DNA from: Ignavibacteriales bacterium
Lineage (GTDB): Bacteria > Bacteroidota > Ignavibacteria > UBA10030
Assembly: GCA_016207415.1 (NCBI GenBank)
Contig: JACQPT010000110.1
Coordinates: 1 to 36,053 of the forward strand
DNA length: 36,053 bases
Reading direction: 5' to 3'
Within the stretch, counting starts at the first letter, position 1. Each line of letters opens with the position of its first letter. The notes below the pieces were generated by a model, which worked only from the letters and a program-made list of their open reading frames with translations, had not been told where the DNA came from and did not search any database. Positions 7,132-15,174 of the stretch are shown piece by piece. Made by a program: the position numbers and the translations under genes.

Positions 7132-7998
7132 TTATCCATGAGAGTCGGAAAGAAAGCTCAATACCTTCGAGTTGTATTCCTCCGGGTTGTCCCTGTGCAT
7201 GCCATGTGAGGCTCCCGTAATAAAGACCCGCTGAGCGTTGGGCAATATTTTCAAGAGCTTGTCCGAGATTGCATGAAAAAATCTTGGGCTCTTCTCGCCG
7301 TACACGAAGAGAATCGGAATCCTGCAAGTCCTCGCCTCCTCGATGGGAAACGGTGGAAATCCCGGTCCGAGGAGTTCAGCCTTCAGGGCCTTTGCATTGT
7401 CCACGAACACAGTGCGGGCAGGGGGAGGAAGTCGGTCGAAACTGCCTTCTCCGAGCACGCCGTTGATAAAGAGTTTGAGTCCTCCCTCCAAATCGTCACG
7501 TCGTAACGCTTCCTGCGCTGGTTTTATTGCTGTCATACCGAATCTCATGAACCGCAGGGCTGTGATGGGACTTCTGAGGACCAGGGACACCATATGGAGT
7601 GGATTGTCCGGATTCTCTGCCAACAGTGGAAGCACAGGCGGCTCACCAAGAACGAGAATCCGAATCAAATCGGGATTTCGGATTCCTGTGATTAACGACG
7701 TGTAAGCTCCATAGGAAGAGCCGACAAGACGAACACCCCGAAGCCCCACTTTCCTGATGAATTCGACCAGGTCGCGGGAATGGGTGTCAACAGTGTAGTC
7801 TGAACCGTTGCCTGCCGAGGAGTTTGGAAAGTGGTATCGCCTGCTGTAGGCGAAGACGCGATACTTCTGTGAGAAAAAATCAACTTGCGCCTTCCACGTC
7901 CGGTAATCGCTCACACTCCCGTGAACAAAGATAACAGGCTCGCCGTTTCCCGCTTCGAGATATTCGAGTTTGGTTCCGTTTATTTCGGCGGCGGGCAT
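7132..7998 (-). CDS. Alpha/beta-hydrolase family protein
   Basis: A 288-residue cytoplasmic hydrolase. The oxyanion-hole HG (PVIFVHGSVSDYRTW), the nucleophile elbow GSSYG with S95, an acidic residue in FVYGEKSPRF and the late histidine in GASHGMHRDNP give a complete catalytic triad. It resembles epoxide hydrolase, haloperoxidase or lipase-like members; the sequence alone does not decide the substrate. It is the last gene of the long minus-strand run and converges on the vWA gene with a 12-base gap. The ATG has no strong ribosome binding site. Confidence 0.92.
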   Translation of the reverse strand: MPAAEINGTKLEYLEAGNGEPVIFVHGSVSDYRTWKAQVDFFSQKYRVFAYSRRYHFPNSSAGNGSDYTVDTHSRDLVEFIRKVGLRGVRLVGSSYGAYTSLITGIRNPDLIRILVLGEPPVLPLLAENPDNPLHMVSLVLRSPITALRFMRFGMTAIKPAQEALRRDDLEGGLKLFINGVLGEGSFDRLPPPARTVFVDNAKALKAELLGPGFPPFPIEEARTCRIPILFVYGEKSPRFFHAISDKLLKILPNAQRVFITGASHGMHRDNPEEYNSKVLSFLSDSHG

Positions 7999-8070
7999 AC
8001 AGAAGTATTGTTATTTTATCTGAATGATGTTAAGCTGAATCCCGAACGGATAGAATGTGAGTAACACTAT

Positions 8071-8085
8071 AACCCCTTCGGGGTT
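8071..8085. terminator. Short GC hairpin between the hydrolase and M48 genes
   Basis: AACCCC-TTC-GGGGTT, a 6-bp stem with a three-base loop, 28 bases past the stop of the M48 gene. The T-rich side (CTTGTTT) is on the plus strand, where no gene ends, while on the minus strand the following bases are ATAGTGTT. A weak terminator for the M48 gene is the likeliest role. Confidence 0.35.
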
Positions 8086-8113
8086 CTTGTTTCAGATGTC
8101 GAAGTGGATAGGT

Positions 8114-8926
8114 CTATTTTCTTTCCTCAAACGAGCCGGTCAATCCTTTCATCGCTCTCCATCTCCCCGGATCGCTAATCGGCGCAGGTTCGTAGGTTTC
8201 CCGTTTCCTCAGATTCAGTATTTCGGCTGCCCTGTCTTGCGAGTTTGGGTGCGTTATGAGGAGCTCGTATTGCCTGGGGATGCTGCCTTTTTCCCGCGAC
8301 AAACGAAAGAGGAAATTCGCAAGGTGCTCCGGGTCGATATGCGCTTTGGCCAGACACCGAACAGCCCACAGGTCCGCCTCGTTTTCCTGTTCTCTGTCGA
8401 ATGCAGTCGAGGTGAGCAACTTCATTACCTGACGTCCAATCTCGCCGCTTGCATCACCGCCGGCAATCGTCGTCAGCATCGAAAGCCCCACTTCCTTCAA
8501 CAGTTTTTTTTTCACGTGCTCGTGTTCCATGTGCGCAATCTCGTGAGCCAGGACCCCAGCCAGTTCCTCAGGGGAGTTACAATAACTGATGAGCCCCGAA
8601 TATAAAACAAGATTCCTGCCTGGAAGTGTGAAGGCATTGATGTCTCGTTCAAGAAGGATATAGAGGAAAATGGAAGATTCATCGATACCGTTCGCCTCGC
8701 AAAGCCTTTGCTTAATGTCTTCGACAAAAGCCTGAACGCTGTCCGAGCCCAGTTCGGGTTTTCCCCTTTGCATCTCCTTCAGAACCCAGGCGGAAAGCTT
8801 TTCCTCGGTGTCTTTTGTGAGTTGTTCGATTTCGAAGATGTTAACGAAATCGATCCGGCTCAACAGAAACCACACGCCGAAAAACAACAACGCAAGCACT
8901 ATGAAATGCAACAACACCTTTGCCAT
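8114..8926 (-). CDS. M48-family membrane-anchored metalloprotease
   Basis: A 270-residue zinc protease with an N-terminal membrane anchor (about residues 5-23) and the catalytic domain expected outside the inner membrane. HEIAH gives zinc ligands H128 and H132 and catalytic E129; the third ligand is E183 in the ENEAD motif. This is the BepA/LoiP/YcaL-like branch that degrades misfolded outer-membrane or secreted proteins; the precise target is not predictable. The ATG is preceded by AGGGA. It starts one base after the stop of the DUF4870-like gene, in a tight cluster of small membrane-protein genes. Confidence 0.95.
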   Translation of the reverse strand: MAKVLLHFIVLALLFFGVWFLLSRIDFVNIFEIEQLTKDTEEKLSAWVLKEMQRGKPELGSDSVQAFVEDIKQRLCEANGIDESSIFLYILLERDINAFTLPGRNLVLYSGLISYCNSPEELAGVLAHEIAHMEHEHVKKKLLKEVGLSMLTTIAGGDASGEIGRQVMKLLTSTAFDREQENEADLWAVRCLAKAHIDPEHLANFLFRLSREKGSIPRQYELLITHPNSQDRAAEILNLRKRETYEPAPISDPGRWRAMKGLTGSFEERK

Positions 8927-8927
8927 G

Positions 8928-9359
8928 TTATCCCTTTACCAAAACCTCCGTTAATGGGCCAAAAAACCACCAGGAAACGTGCTTTCCTTTCCGCGTCCGA
9001 ACGGCTGCGTAAATGGCAGCGATAAATTCCAGGATATTGAACAGCAAAAGAGTCATGATGTAGGCGATGTATGTGTTGGTGACTTCGCGTTCTCCAAAGA
9101 CAACACCTGCCGTCCAATACACTCCGGCTGCATTGGCGAAAAATGTCAAAACCTGCGCAACGAGGTTCTGCGTGCAATGCCAACGCACGAAATGACCGGC
9201 TTTCCTGTTGGCGACGTAGAAAATGACCGAAGCGATGAGGTTGACAATCGGCAGCGGCAGTCCAAACATGATCACCACGACAGCCATAAGGTAGCTGTTC
9301 GAGGCTTTCTCCGATTCGTATTCGTTCGGGTCGTTGAGAAGAACTTGGGGCGCGGACAT
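8928..9359 (-). CDS. DUF4870/Tic20-like small membrane protein
   Basis: A 143-residue membrane protein with about four hydrophobic helices (approximately 25-50, 64-85, 95-115, 118-130). The HFVRWHCTQNL segment after the first helix is like the R-x-H-x-x-Q motif of DUF4870 proteins. The ATG at 9359 is chosen because it sits just one base past the upstream stop; a longer start at 9401 would overlap the DUF2752 gene. No catalytic motif is known in the family. It is sandwiched between DUF2752 and M48 genes with one-base gaps, which implies cotranscription. Confidence 0.8.
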   Translation of the reverse strand: MSAPQVLLNDPNEYESEKASNSYLMAVVVIMFGLPLPIVNLIASVIFYVANRKAGHFVRWHCTQNLVAQVLTFFANAAGVYWTAGVVFGEREVTNTYIAYIMTLLLFNILEFIAAIYAAVRTRKGKHVSWWFFGPLTEVLVKG

Positions 9360-9360
9360 G

Positions 9361-9768
9361 TTACATGGCTTTTGAAATGTTCCAAATCCAGTTCGCCACA
9401 ATAATCAAGCCCGCAAGGAGAACTACCCATCGATGCTGGGTCACGTAGCGCTCGGCCACGACATAACGATTGTAGAACGAGTCTCTTTTGCGGAGAATAT
9501 CGGCGAGAATCCACAACGGGACGATCACCAGGGCGAATGCGGTCAAGAGGCCGAACGGATTGATGAGCAGAGATTCCTGAACGTCCCCGACGGCCAATGC
9601 GGCAATCGAACGCGTCGTTCCACAGGAAGGACAAGGGATTTCTGTAACAGTCTTAAACAAACAGGCCGTCGGATGATGTCCGCCTGATCCAGGAGCGGTC
9701 CAAAAAACCCAGACGTATCCCGCCAGTGACAGCACAAGAAAGAATATGTAAAGGTTTCTCCTGGTCAA
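9361..9768 (-). CDS. DUF2752 membrane protein
   Basis: A 135-residue membrane protein with the DUF2752 signature IPCPSCGTTRS (C46, C49), flanked by hydrophobic segments at about 5-23, 70-90 and 110-128. Function of the family is unknown; the conserved CPxCGxTR and its frequent neighbour TM2 suggest a redox or metal role in a small membrane complex. The start is TTG (9768), 45 bases after the TM2 gene; there is no good ATG alternative before the first helix. Confidence 0.88.
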   Translation of the reverse strand: MTRRNLYIFFLVLSLAGYVWVFWTAPGSGGHHPTACLFKTVTEIPCPSCGTTRSIAALAVGDVQESLLINPFGLLTAFALVIVPLWILADILRKRDSFYNRYVVAERYVTQHRWVVLLAGLIIVANWIWNISKAM

Positions 9769-9813
9769 CGTTGAGATTGCGTGATTTCCACCTTGAGAAC
9801 TTTGGTCATCGCA

Positions 9814-10152
9814 TCAATACATCGCCTGCTGAAAGTTCTGCATGTTGATTTCCCTGGTCCGGCCCATGATGAGGAACCAGTCCACAATTGTCCAGATGCC
9901 GAAACCGCCACAGGTGAGCAGTTTAGCGACTCCAAGGCCGACCTCGCCGAGCACAAACCGGTCAATGCCAAAATGACCGCCGATGAGTGAAACGATGAGC
10001 ATAATGATTGGGTCTCTGAGGCTGACCGACTGCAGTTGGAGAAGCTTGGCGTCATCAAGCTTTGTCAATTTTTCTTTGATTGACGCAAGTTGATATCCTT
10101 CAAAGTATTTTCCCGACGTCATCAAAAACAGATCGACCTTTTGTTGGTCCAT
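9814..10152 (-). CDS. TM2-domain membrane protein
   Basis: A 112-residue protein with an N-terminal cytoplasmic helix (KEKLTKLDDAKLLQLQS) followed by a TM2 domain: two hydrophobic helices joined by GGHFGIDRFVLGEVGLGVAKLLTCGG, where G-x-x-G-x-D-R-F is the signature. The ATG at 10152 has a clear GGAGG five bases upstream. TM2 proteins have no agreed bacterial function. It starts the downstream membrane set TM2-DUF2752-DUF4870-M48. Confidence 0.93.
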   Translation of the reverse strand: MDQQKVDLFLMTSGKYFEGYQLASIKEKLTKLDDAKLLQLQSVSLRDPIIMLIVSLIGGHFGIDRFVLGEVGLGVAKLLTCGGFGIWTIVDWFLIMGRTREINMQNFQQAMY

Positions 10153-10201
10153 AAAGCCTCCAGAGTTGAGGTGGGAGAATGTGGTGTGTTTGTATGGTCG
10201 T

Positions 10202-10927
10202 TTATCTCACAATGTTCGCGAGCGTGTCGTGATGTTCGCGGATGAGCGTTCGCAAATACGGTCCGATGTGCCGGGCACTTTCGAAGCCGGCCTCTCTCGC
10301 GGCGGCGTCCTGGTCTTTTTCCGCAATGTTCACGCTTTCGGCGTAATGCTTCAGGTCTCGGAATGCGCCGATCGTGAACAGGTCCCAGGCTGCGCCTTGA
10401 TCGCGAACGAAGATAAAGTTCTCCGGCCGCTTGATTGCGCGCTGGTAGGCGTTTTCCATTTCGCGCTCCTTGTAAAGTGCTTCCCGTTTTGTTGCAAGAG
10501 CCACGAACATTTCAACGTGAAAGAATGAATTTGCTCCAAAAGCTGTCCGGACCTCTTCGAGCGGTGGTCCGTAAACAAAGAGGTCTTCCCGCCACGAGAT
10601 GTTGTCACGAATTCTTTTCTCGACTTCACTCGATTCAGTTTTCTTTCTTTGCACAATCCTTGCCGGCTTGTAGTATTCGGCATAGGATTCGATGGGGAGG
10701 AGGATGAGGAGATCCCACTTGTCGCCCTGGGTATGCCGGATCATGAAGGGCATGGGTTCACCGTTTGCCGAATCCAAAGCAAACGATGATTTGTAAAAGT
10801 CGATGAGCTCAAGGAGTTTTCCCGGGGCCGCTTGAATGAGTGTCGTTTTGTAGAGATATGTTGGTTGAGCGGGTGAAAGAGTACACGTCAAGCAACAGAC
10901 AACGAGAAGAACGTACGAGGCTTTCAT
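10202..10927 (-). CDS. Secreted protein with internal repeat (dimeric alpha-beta barrel-like)
   Basis: A 241-residue exported protein not recognised by name. An N-terminal signal peptide (MKASYVLLVVCCLTCTLSPA) is clear. The two halves repeat: GDKWDLLILLPIESYAEYY (about residues 68-86) aligns with GAAWDLFTIGAFRDLKHYAE (about 183-202), each following a helix-rich segment. Such WDL-x(n)-Y repeats resemble ferredoxin-like dimeric alpha-beta barrel folds (NIPSNAP or ABM-like). No catalytic residues can be assigned. The ATG starts the signal peptide directly. The gene sits between the NAPE-PLD-like and TM2 genes with gaps of about 50 bases. Confidence 0.8.
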   Translation of the reverse strand: MKASYVLLVVCCLTCTLSPAQPTYLYKTTLIQAAPGKLLELIDFYKSSFALDSANGEPMPFMIRHTQGDKWDLLILLPIESYAEYYKPARIVQRKKTESSEVEKRIRDNISWREDLFVYGPPLEEVRTAFGANSFFHVEMFVALATKREALYKEREMENAYQRAIKRPENFIFVRDQGAAWDLFTIGAFRDLKHYAESVNIAEKDQDAAAREAGFESARHIGPYLRTLIREHHDTLANIVR

Positions 10928-10983
10928 GAATTGTCGTTCAAACGAGTCCGCCCATAATACAAAAGGTCGGTACGTTTGTCAAG

Positions 10984-11742
10984 CTACCAGCGGAAAGTCT
11001 CACCGTTCTTGAGAACATGAAGCTTTTCGGCGAGGCCCAGGCGGTTGACTGCCTGATGGAGAAGAACCGGAGGCTCGTTCAATGGTTCATCGCTAATCTT
11101 AAAAGTGCCCCAGTGGATGGGCACCAGACTCTTCGCTTTCAGATCAACGAAAGCCTGAACAGCCGAAGCAGGGTTTAAATGAATATCTTTGAACCACTTG
11201 TGCGGCTTATAGGCGCCGACGGGAAGGAGGGCGACGTCTATCGAAAACCGTTCGGCTATTTGCCGGAAATGATCGTCATATCCTGTATCCCCGGCGAAAT
11301 AAACGGTTGATGCGTTGGTCTGAACAACGTAACCGCCTGCAAGAGTCTTTTTTCTGTCCCAGGGTAATCGCTTGTTAAAATGTTTTGCTGGCACGCACGT
11401 CACCCGCAAATTCCGAATCTCCACACTCTGCCAGAAGTCCAATTCAACCACATCTTTGAAGCCCGTGCGTGTGCCGTATTTTGAAAGGCCGCGTGGGAAA
11501 AAAATCATGGATTGATTTCGTCGTCGCAACCTGCGCAGCGTTCTCAAATTCAAATGGTCGTAATCTGCGTGTGAGACGAGGATGACGTCGATGTGCGGCA
11601 ATTCCCCGAAGGCTACGCCTGGCATGCGCAAACGAGGGATGTAGTAGCCGAGCGTCCAGCTGTAGACGGGGTCGGTTAGAACATTGACGCCACCGAGCTG
11701 AATGAGAACAGTGGCGTGATTAATGAACGTGAGGGAGTTCAA
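10984..11742 (-). CDS. NAPE-PLD/UlaG-like metallo-beta-lactamase-fold hydrolase
   Basis: A 252-residue cytoplasmic metallohydrolase. SHADYDHLN gives the binuclear zinc site H58, D60, D62, H63; GDTGYDDHF (AGDTGYDDHF) and the C-terminal HWGTF complete the pattern of the NAPE-phospholipase D and UlaG-type branch. The substrate could be a phosphodiester or a lactone; it is not determined by the sequence. The start is TTG at 11742 with no clear ribosome binding site, so the exact start is uncertain. It lies 43 bases after larE. Confidence 0.9.
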   Translation of the reverse strand: MNSLTFINHATVLIQLGGVNVLTDPVYSWTLGYYIPRLRMPGVAFGELPHIDVILVSHADYDHLNLRTLRRLRRRNQSMIFFPRGLSKYGTRTGFKDVVELDFWQSVEIRNLRVTCVPAKHFNKRLPWDRKKTLAGGYVVQTNASTVYFAGDTGYDDHFRQIAERFSIDVALLPVGAYKPHKWFKDIHLNPASAVQAFVDLKAKSLVPIHWGTFKISDEPLNEPPVLLHQAVNRLGLAEKLHVLKNGETFRW

Positions 11743-11785
11743 GAAAAAACGGGATCTGTCCGAATGACCCGAGGATTAGCCCCTG

Positions 11786-12643
11786 TCAAACTTTAAGGTA
11801 GGATTCCTTCAACTCGGAAGAGAGAACCTCATTCATGCTGCCGGCCCGATAACCTTGCAAATCGAGAGTCACATACACGAAGCCCAGTTTTTTGAAATGT
11901 TGCACGATTTGATCCCGCAAGTCGTCTTCAAAAATTCTGTGGAACTCCTGCTTTCCAATTTCAAGCCGTGCAGTCTTCTCATCATGGTGGCGGACACGGA
12001 AAAAGCGAAACCCAAGGTCGCGCATGTATGTCTCTGCTTCATCGACTTTCATGAGGTTCTCCTTTGTTATGCCAAAACCGTAGGGAAATCGGGACGACAA
12101 ACACGCAAACGACGGCTTATCCCAGGTAGGAATGCCAAGATTTTTTGCCAGAGCTCGGACATCATCTTTTGAAAAACTAGCTTCCAGAAGTGGAGACCTG
12201 ACGTTTTGCTCTGCCTTTGCCCGCATGCCCGGCCTGAAATCCCCCATATCGTCCGTTATCGTCCCGTCGGCGATCCATCGGATGCCTTCTTTGTCCGCTA
12301 TGGCATTGAGTTTTCCGAAAAGCTCTGTCTTGCAAAAGTAGCAACGGTCGGGCGGGTTTTCCCTGAATTTCAGGTCGTCTGTTTCCTCGGTAGCGACAAC
12401 CTTGAAACGTGAGCCAAATTGCTCCGCCAAAGCAATGGCTTCCTCAAATTCTCTCGTCGGATAAGTTTCCGAACGCCCAATAACCGCAAGAGCCTTGTTA
12501 CCCAAGACCTCCGTTGCGACCCGGATCAGCAACGTGCTGTCAATTCCCCCGGAAAAACCAATCGCTACACTTTCCATTTCGTGGAGTATCGTTTTAAGAA
12601 GGCCGTATTTTCGTTGAACTTCAAGATTCATTGTCGAAGTCAT
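11786..12643 (-). CDS. larE: LarE-type ATP-dependent sulfur transferase
   Basis: LarE activates a pyridinium dinucleotide with ATP and inserts sulfur to build the nickel-pincer nucleotide cofactor of lactate racemase-like enzymes. The 285-residue protein has the PP-loop SGGIDS (31-36) and the family blocks NPPDRCYFCK and DKPSFACLSSRFPYG. Three cysteines, C101, C104 and C181, correspond to the cluster-binding set of LarE enzymes that use a [4Fe-4S] cluster as sulfur donor, in place of the single sacrificial cysteine of the Lactobacillus enzyme. No larA, larB or larC lies in the window. It is 48 bases downstream of aroE. Confidence 0.93.
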   Translation of the reverse strand: MTSTMNLEVQRKYGLLKTILHEMESVAIGFSGGIDSTLLIRVATEVLGNKALAVIGRSETYPTREFEEAIALAEQFGSRFKVVATEETDDLKFRENPPDRCYFCKTELFGKLNAIADKEGIRWIADGTITDDMGDFRPGMRAKAEQNVRSPLLEASFSKDDVRALAKNLGIPTWDKPSFACLSSRFPYGFGITKENLMKVDEAETYMRDLGFRFFRVRHHDEKTARLEIGKQEFHRIFEDDLRDQIVQHFKKLGFVYVTLDLQGYRAGSMNEVLSSELKESYLKV

Positions 12644-12691
12644 TAAACCATCACTCCATTACTCCAATACTTCACTATTCCACATCACGCT

Positions 12692-13552
12692 TTAACTCAC
12701 CAATTTCTCCTCCAATGCTTTCCTCACTTCCTCGACAGGCATTCTCTCGCCCGTCCAAATCTCAAACGCTTTAGCACCCTGATGAATAAACATTTCTAGT
12801 CCCCTGATGATTTTTGCTCTGGCTGCCTTGGCTCGTTTTAACAATGTAGTTTCAAGAGGCCTGTAAATCAAGTCGAAAACGATTTGGTGGCTAACGAACT
12901 GGAACGTATCAGAAAGCGGTGATGCCTCGCTCTTTGGAAACATGCCGACAGGGGTTGCATTCACGATCAGCGAGTACTGTTTCGATGAAGATGTCGCCAA
13001 GGAATAATCAATCACCGTTGCATTCTCAATTTTCAAAAAGGCGGCCAATGAGTTGGCTTTTCCTTGCGAACGGGCAGCGATGACTATTTCCGGCGGCTTA
13101 AAATATTTCTTGAGAGCATACAGGACTGCCCGAGACGCGCCTCCGGACCCGAGCACTAGGACTTTTTTTTCTTCAATCGCTTGCCTGTGCGGCTCGAGGC
13201 TCTTCAATGCTCCGTATACATCGGTATTGTAGCCAATCAGTCTGCCCTTCTGAATAGTAACTGTATTCACGGCCCCGACGCTTTTCGATTCGAAGTCTAG
13301 TTCGTCAAGAAGAGGAATAATCGTTTCTTTGTGCGGTAGTGTGACGTTGAAGCCGGCAAACCCTAGTTTCTTCATATCATGGACGGCATCCTTGAGTCCA
13401 GAAGGTTCGATGTCGTAGGATGCGTAAAGAAAGTTCAGTCCGAGTGCTTGAAACGCAGTGTTGTGCATGACCGGAGAAAAAGAATGTTGAATCGGGTGCC
13501 CGATAACCGCAAGGAATCGGTAATCTGGTGAAAGCTGGGAAGGAATGGTCAC
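12692..13552 (-). CDS. aroE: Shikimate dehydrogenase
   Basis: Reduces 3-dehydroshikimate to shikimate with NADPH in the chorismate pathway. The 286-residue protein is of normal length. Substrate-binding SFSPVMHN (24-31), the catalytic K75 in NVTLPHKE, N96 and D111 are all in place, and the NADP loop is GSGGAS (135-140). NATPVGMF and the C-terminal HQGAKAFEIWTG are also typical. The start is GTG (13552) with no clear ribosome binding site; it begins 15 bases after the stop of the TPR gene, so it is probably translated from the same transcript. Confidence 0.97.
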   Translation of the reverse strand: MTIPSQLSPDYRFLAVIGHPIQHSFSPVMHNTAFQALGLNFLYASYDIEPSGLKDAVHDMKKLGFAGFNVTLPHKETIIPLLDELDFESKSVGAVNTVTIQKGRLIGYNTDVYGALKSLEPHRQAIEEKKVLVLGSGGASRAVLYALKKYFKPPEIVIAARSQGKANSLAAFLKIENATVIDYSLATSSSKQYSLIVNATPVGMFPKSEASPLSDTFQFVSHQIVFDLIYRPLETTLLKRAKAARAKIIRGLEMFIHQGAKAFEIWTGERMPVEEVRKALEEKLVS

Positions 13553-13567
13553 AAATGTGGGGAGAAG

Positions 13568-14983
13568 CTATCGCTTTAGCAGCCGCGAGAAGGCCCTTGA
13601 TCCGCTAAAACCTGGAAACTCGGACTTGAAAAGTTGTCTCAGCTCAGGGTCGATTTCAAAAGCAGTTTTCAGGGACTCAATGGCTCGTTCCTTGTCGCCG
13701 AGTAGCAGCAACACCTTTCCCTGGCTGTAATAGGAAGGGGCAAATTTGGGCGACAGCTTGATGCTTTCCTCCAGAGCTTCAAGAGCCTTGAAGAACATCC
13801 CCACTTCGCCGAGCGTGTCACCGTAATCATACCACGCTTCTGCGTTTGAGGCATCGAGCTTGAGGACCATCTTGTAACTCTCCAGAGAATCATCAAGCTT
13901 GCCGAGGTTGTACTCTGCGTCAGCGCGTGCATACCACAACTCCGGATAATCGTTACAGAGAGTCAGCGCTTTCTTGTAGTCGGCGAGTGCTTTTTTGGGT
14001 TTGTTGAGTGCATCCCAGCAGCAACCTCGTCCGAAGTACGATTCGTAATGGTTGTTGTCATACTTAATGGCATTGGTGAAACAAAAAATGGCGTCCTCGT
14101 ATCTTGCCAGCTCTTCATAGGCGTTTCCGAGGTTGTGCCACGCGGGCACGTCGGAGCTTTCGTGTTTCAGCGTCACTTTGTAACAATTGATGGCATCGTC
14201 CAGCTTTCCCAGGTTCGCATATGCATTGCCCATGTTGTACCATGCCGAGGGGAATTTCTCGTTGATAGCGAGGGCCATTTCATAGCTCTGGATGGACCGC
14301 TCATATGCACCCTTTCGGTTAAGCACAATCCCGCGGTTATACCAGGCGTTAAAGTTGTATGGATCCCTGTTGAGGTGCTCATCGTATGATTTCACCGATT
14401 CATCCAGCTTGTCCATGAAATCAAGGCAATAAGCGAGCTCATACCACGCGTCTTTGTGGTCGGCGTTCAGGCTGAGGATTTTTCGGAACGTCCGTGTCGC
14501 TTCCTCGAATTCCTCCTCTTTTTCGAGCGACAAACCTTTGTGGAAGAGAGCCTCTTCATTGAACGGATCCAATTCCAAGGCCTTTTCGAACGACAGGAGG
14601 GATTCTTTCACACGGTTGAGGTTGTCCAGCGTGATACCCCGGTTAATATAGATCTCCGAATCTGTGGGATTCAGGCTCAAAGCCTTTTCGTAGCTCTCCA
14701 GAGCTTCTTCGTACCTGAAGAGGTTGTTGAAGATCATCCCTTTCTGCTGCCATGCGTCGGAATTAAAGGGCTGAAACGAGAGAAGCCTTTCGGCAAATCG
14801 AAGCGCTTCCTCGTATTCTTCGTGCTCAAAATAGAATTGGATGATTTCTTCGAGTGCTTCGGGGTTATTGATGTCGCGCGAACCGTTCTTGATGGATTCG
14901 CGGAAGTTTTTCAAGTCGTCGTCGGAAGGCTCATCCGACCTCCGGGGAAGGTCGTCGTCATCGAAACGATCAAGGTCTGCCAT
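13568..14983 (-). CDS. Tetratricopeptide-repeat protein
   Basis: A 471-residue cytoplasmic protein with no signal peptide. After an acidic N-terminal 45 residues, about eleven or twelve consecutive TPR units fill the sequence, recognised by the A-W-Y-N-x-G and Y-E-x-A-L-x-x-Y/F-x-x-A patterns repeated every 34 residues (for example AWYNRGIVLNRKGAYERSIQ). TPRs build a scaffold for protein-protein contacts; no enzymatic domain is attached. The ATG has AAAGGA upstream and a promoter at 15037-15065. It is the first gene of the long minus-strand run. Confidence 0.93.
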   Translation of the reverse strand: MADLDRFDDDDLPRRSDEPSDDDLKNFRESIKNGSRDINNPEALEEIIQFYFEHEEYEEALRFAERLLSFQPFNSDAWQQKGMIFNNLFRYEEALESYEKALSLNPTDSEIYINRGITLDNLNRVKESLLSFEKALELDPFNEEALFHKGLSLEKEEEFEEATRTFRKILSLNADHKDAWYELAYCLDFMDKLDESVKSYDEHLNRDPYNFNAWYNRGIVLNRKGAYERSIQSYEMALAINEKFPSAWYNMGNAYANLGKLDDAINCYKVTLKHESSDVPAWHNLGNAYEELARYEDAIFCFTNAIKYDNNHYESYFGRGCCWDALNKPKKALADYKKALTLCNDYPELWYARADAEYNLGKLDDSLESYKMVLKLDASNAEAWYDYGDTLGEVGMFFKALEALEESIKLSPKFAPSYYSQGKVLLLLGDKERAIESLKTAFEIDPELRQLFKSEFPGFSGSRAFSRLLKR

Positions 14984-15036
14984 CGTTTCCTTTCCATTGG
15001 TGGGGAAAAAGCTCCGTCACAATCTGACTTACTGTC

Positions 15037-15065
15037 AATAAAGCAAATTTTGGAAGTGAAGTCAA
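15037..15065 (-). promoter_or_regulatory. Promoter of the TPR-aroE-larE run
   Basis: Minus-strand -35 TTGACT (15065-15060), 17-bp spacer, -10 TTTATT (15042-15037). It gives a leader of about 45 nucleotides before the ATG at 14983. Confidence 0.6.
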
Positions 15066-15126
15066 GTAACGATTGAGGAAGATGTGCCAACTCCAAAAGA
15101 ATTCAATGAGATGGATGCTTTGATAA

Positions 15127-15155
15127 TTGATTTTCGTGGCTTGTTGGAGTATATT
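15127..15155 (+). promoter_or_regulatory. Promoter of the yggS-ileS-rluD operon
   Basis: -35 TTGATT (15127-15132), 17-bp spacer, -10 TATATT (15150-15155). The start of yggS lies 19 bases past the -10 box, so the leader should be only about a dozen nucleotides. Confidence 0.65.
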
Positions 15156-15174
15156 ATAACCTCAAGCCCTGTGG

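Noticed and set aside
9765-10058. 97-residue minus-strand frame overlapping TM2
   Set aside because: The overlapping frame at 9814-10152 carries the TM2 signature and a GGAGG site; this one is Ser-rich and has no motif.
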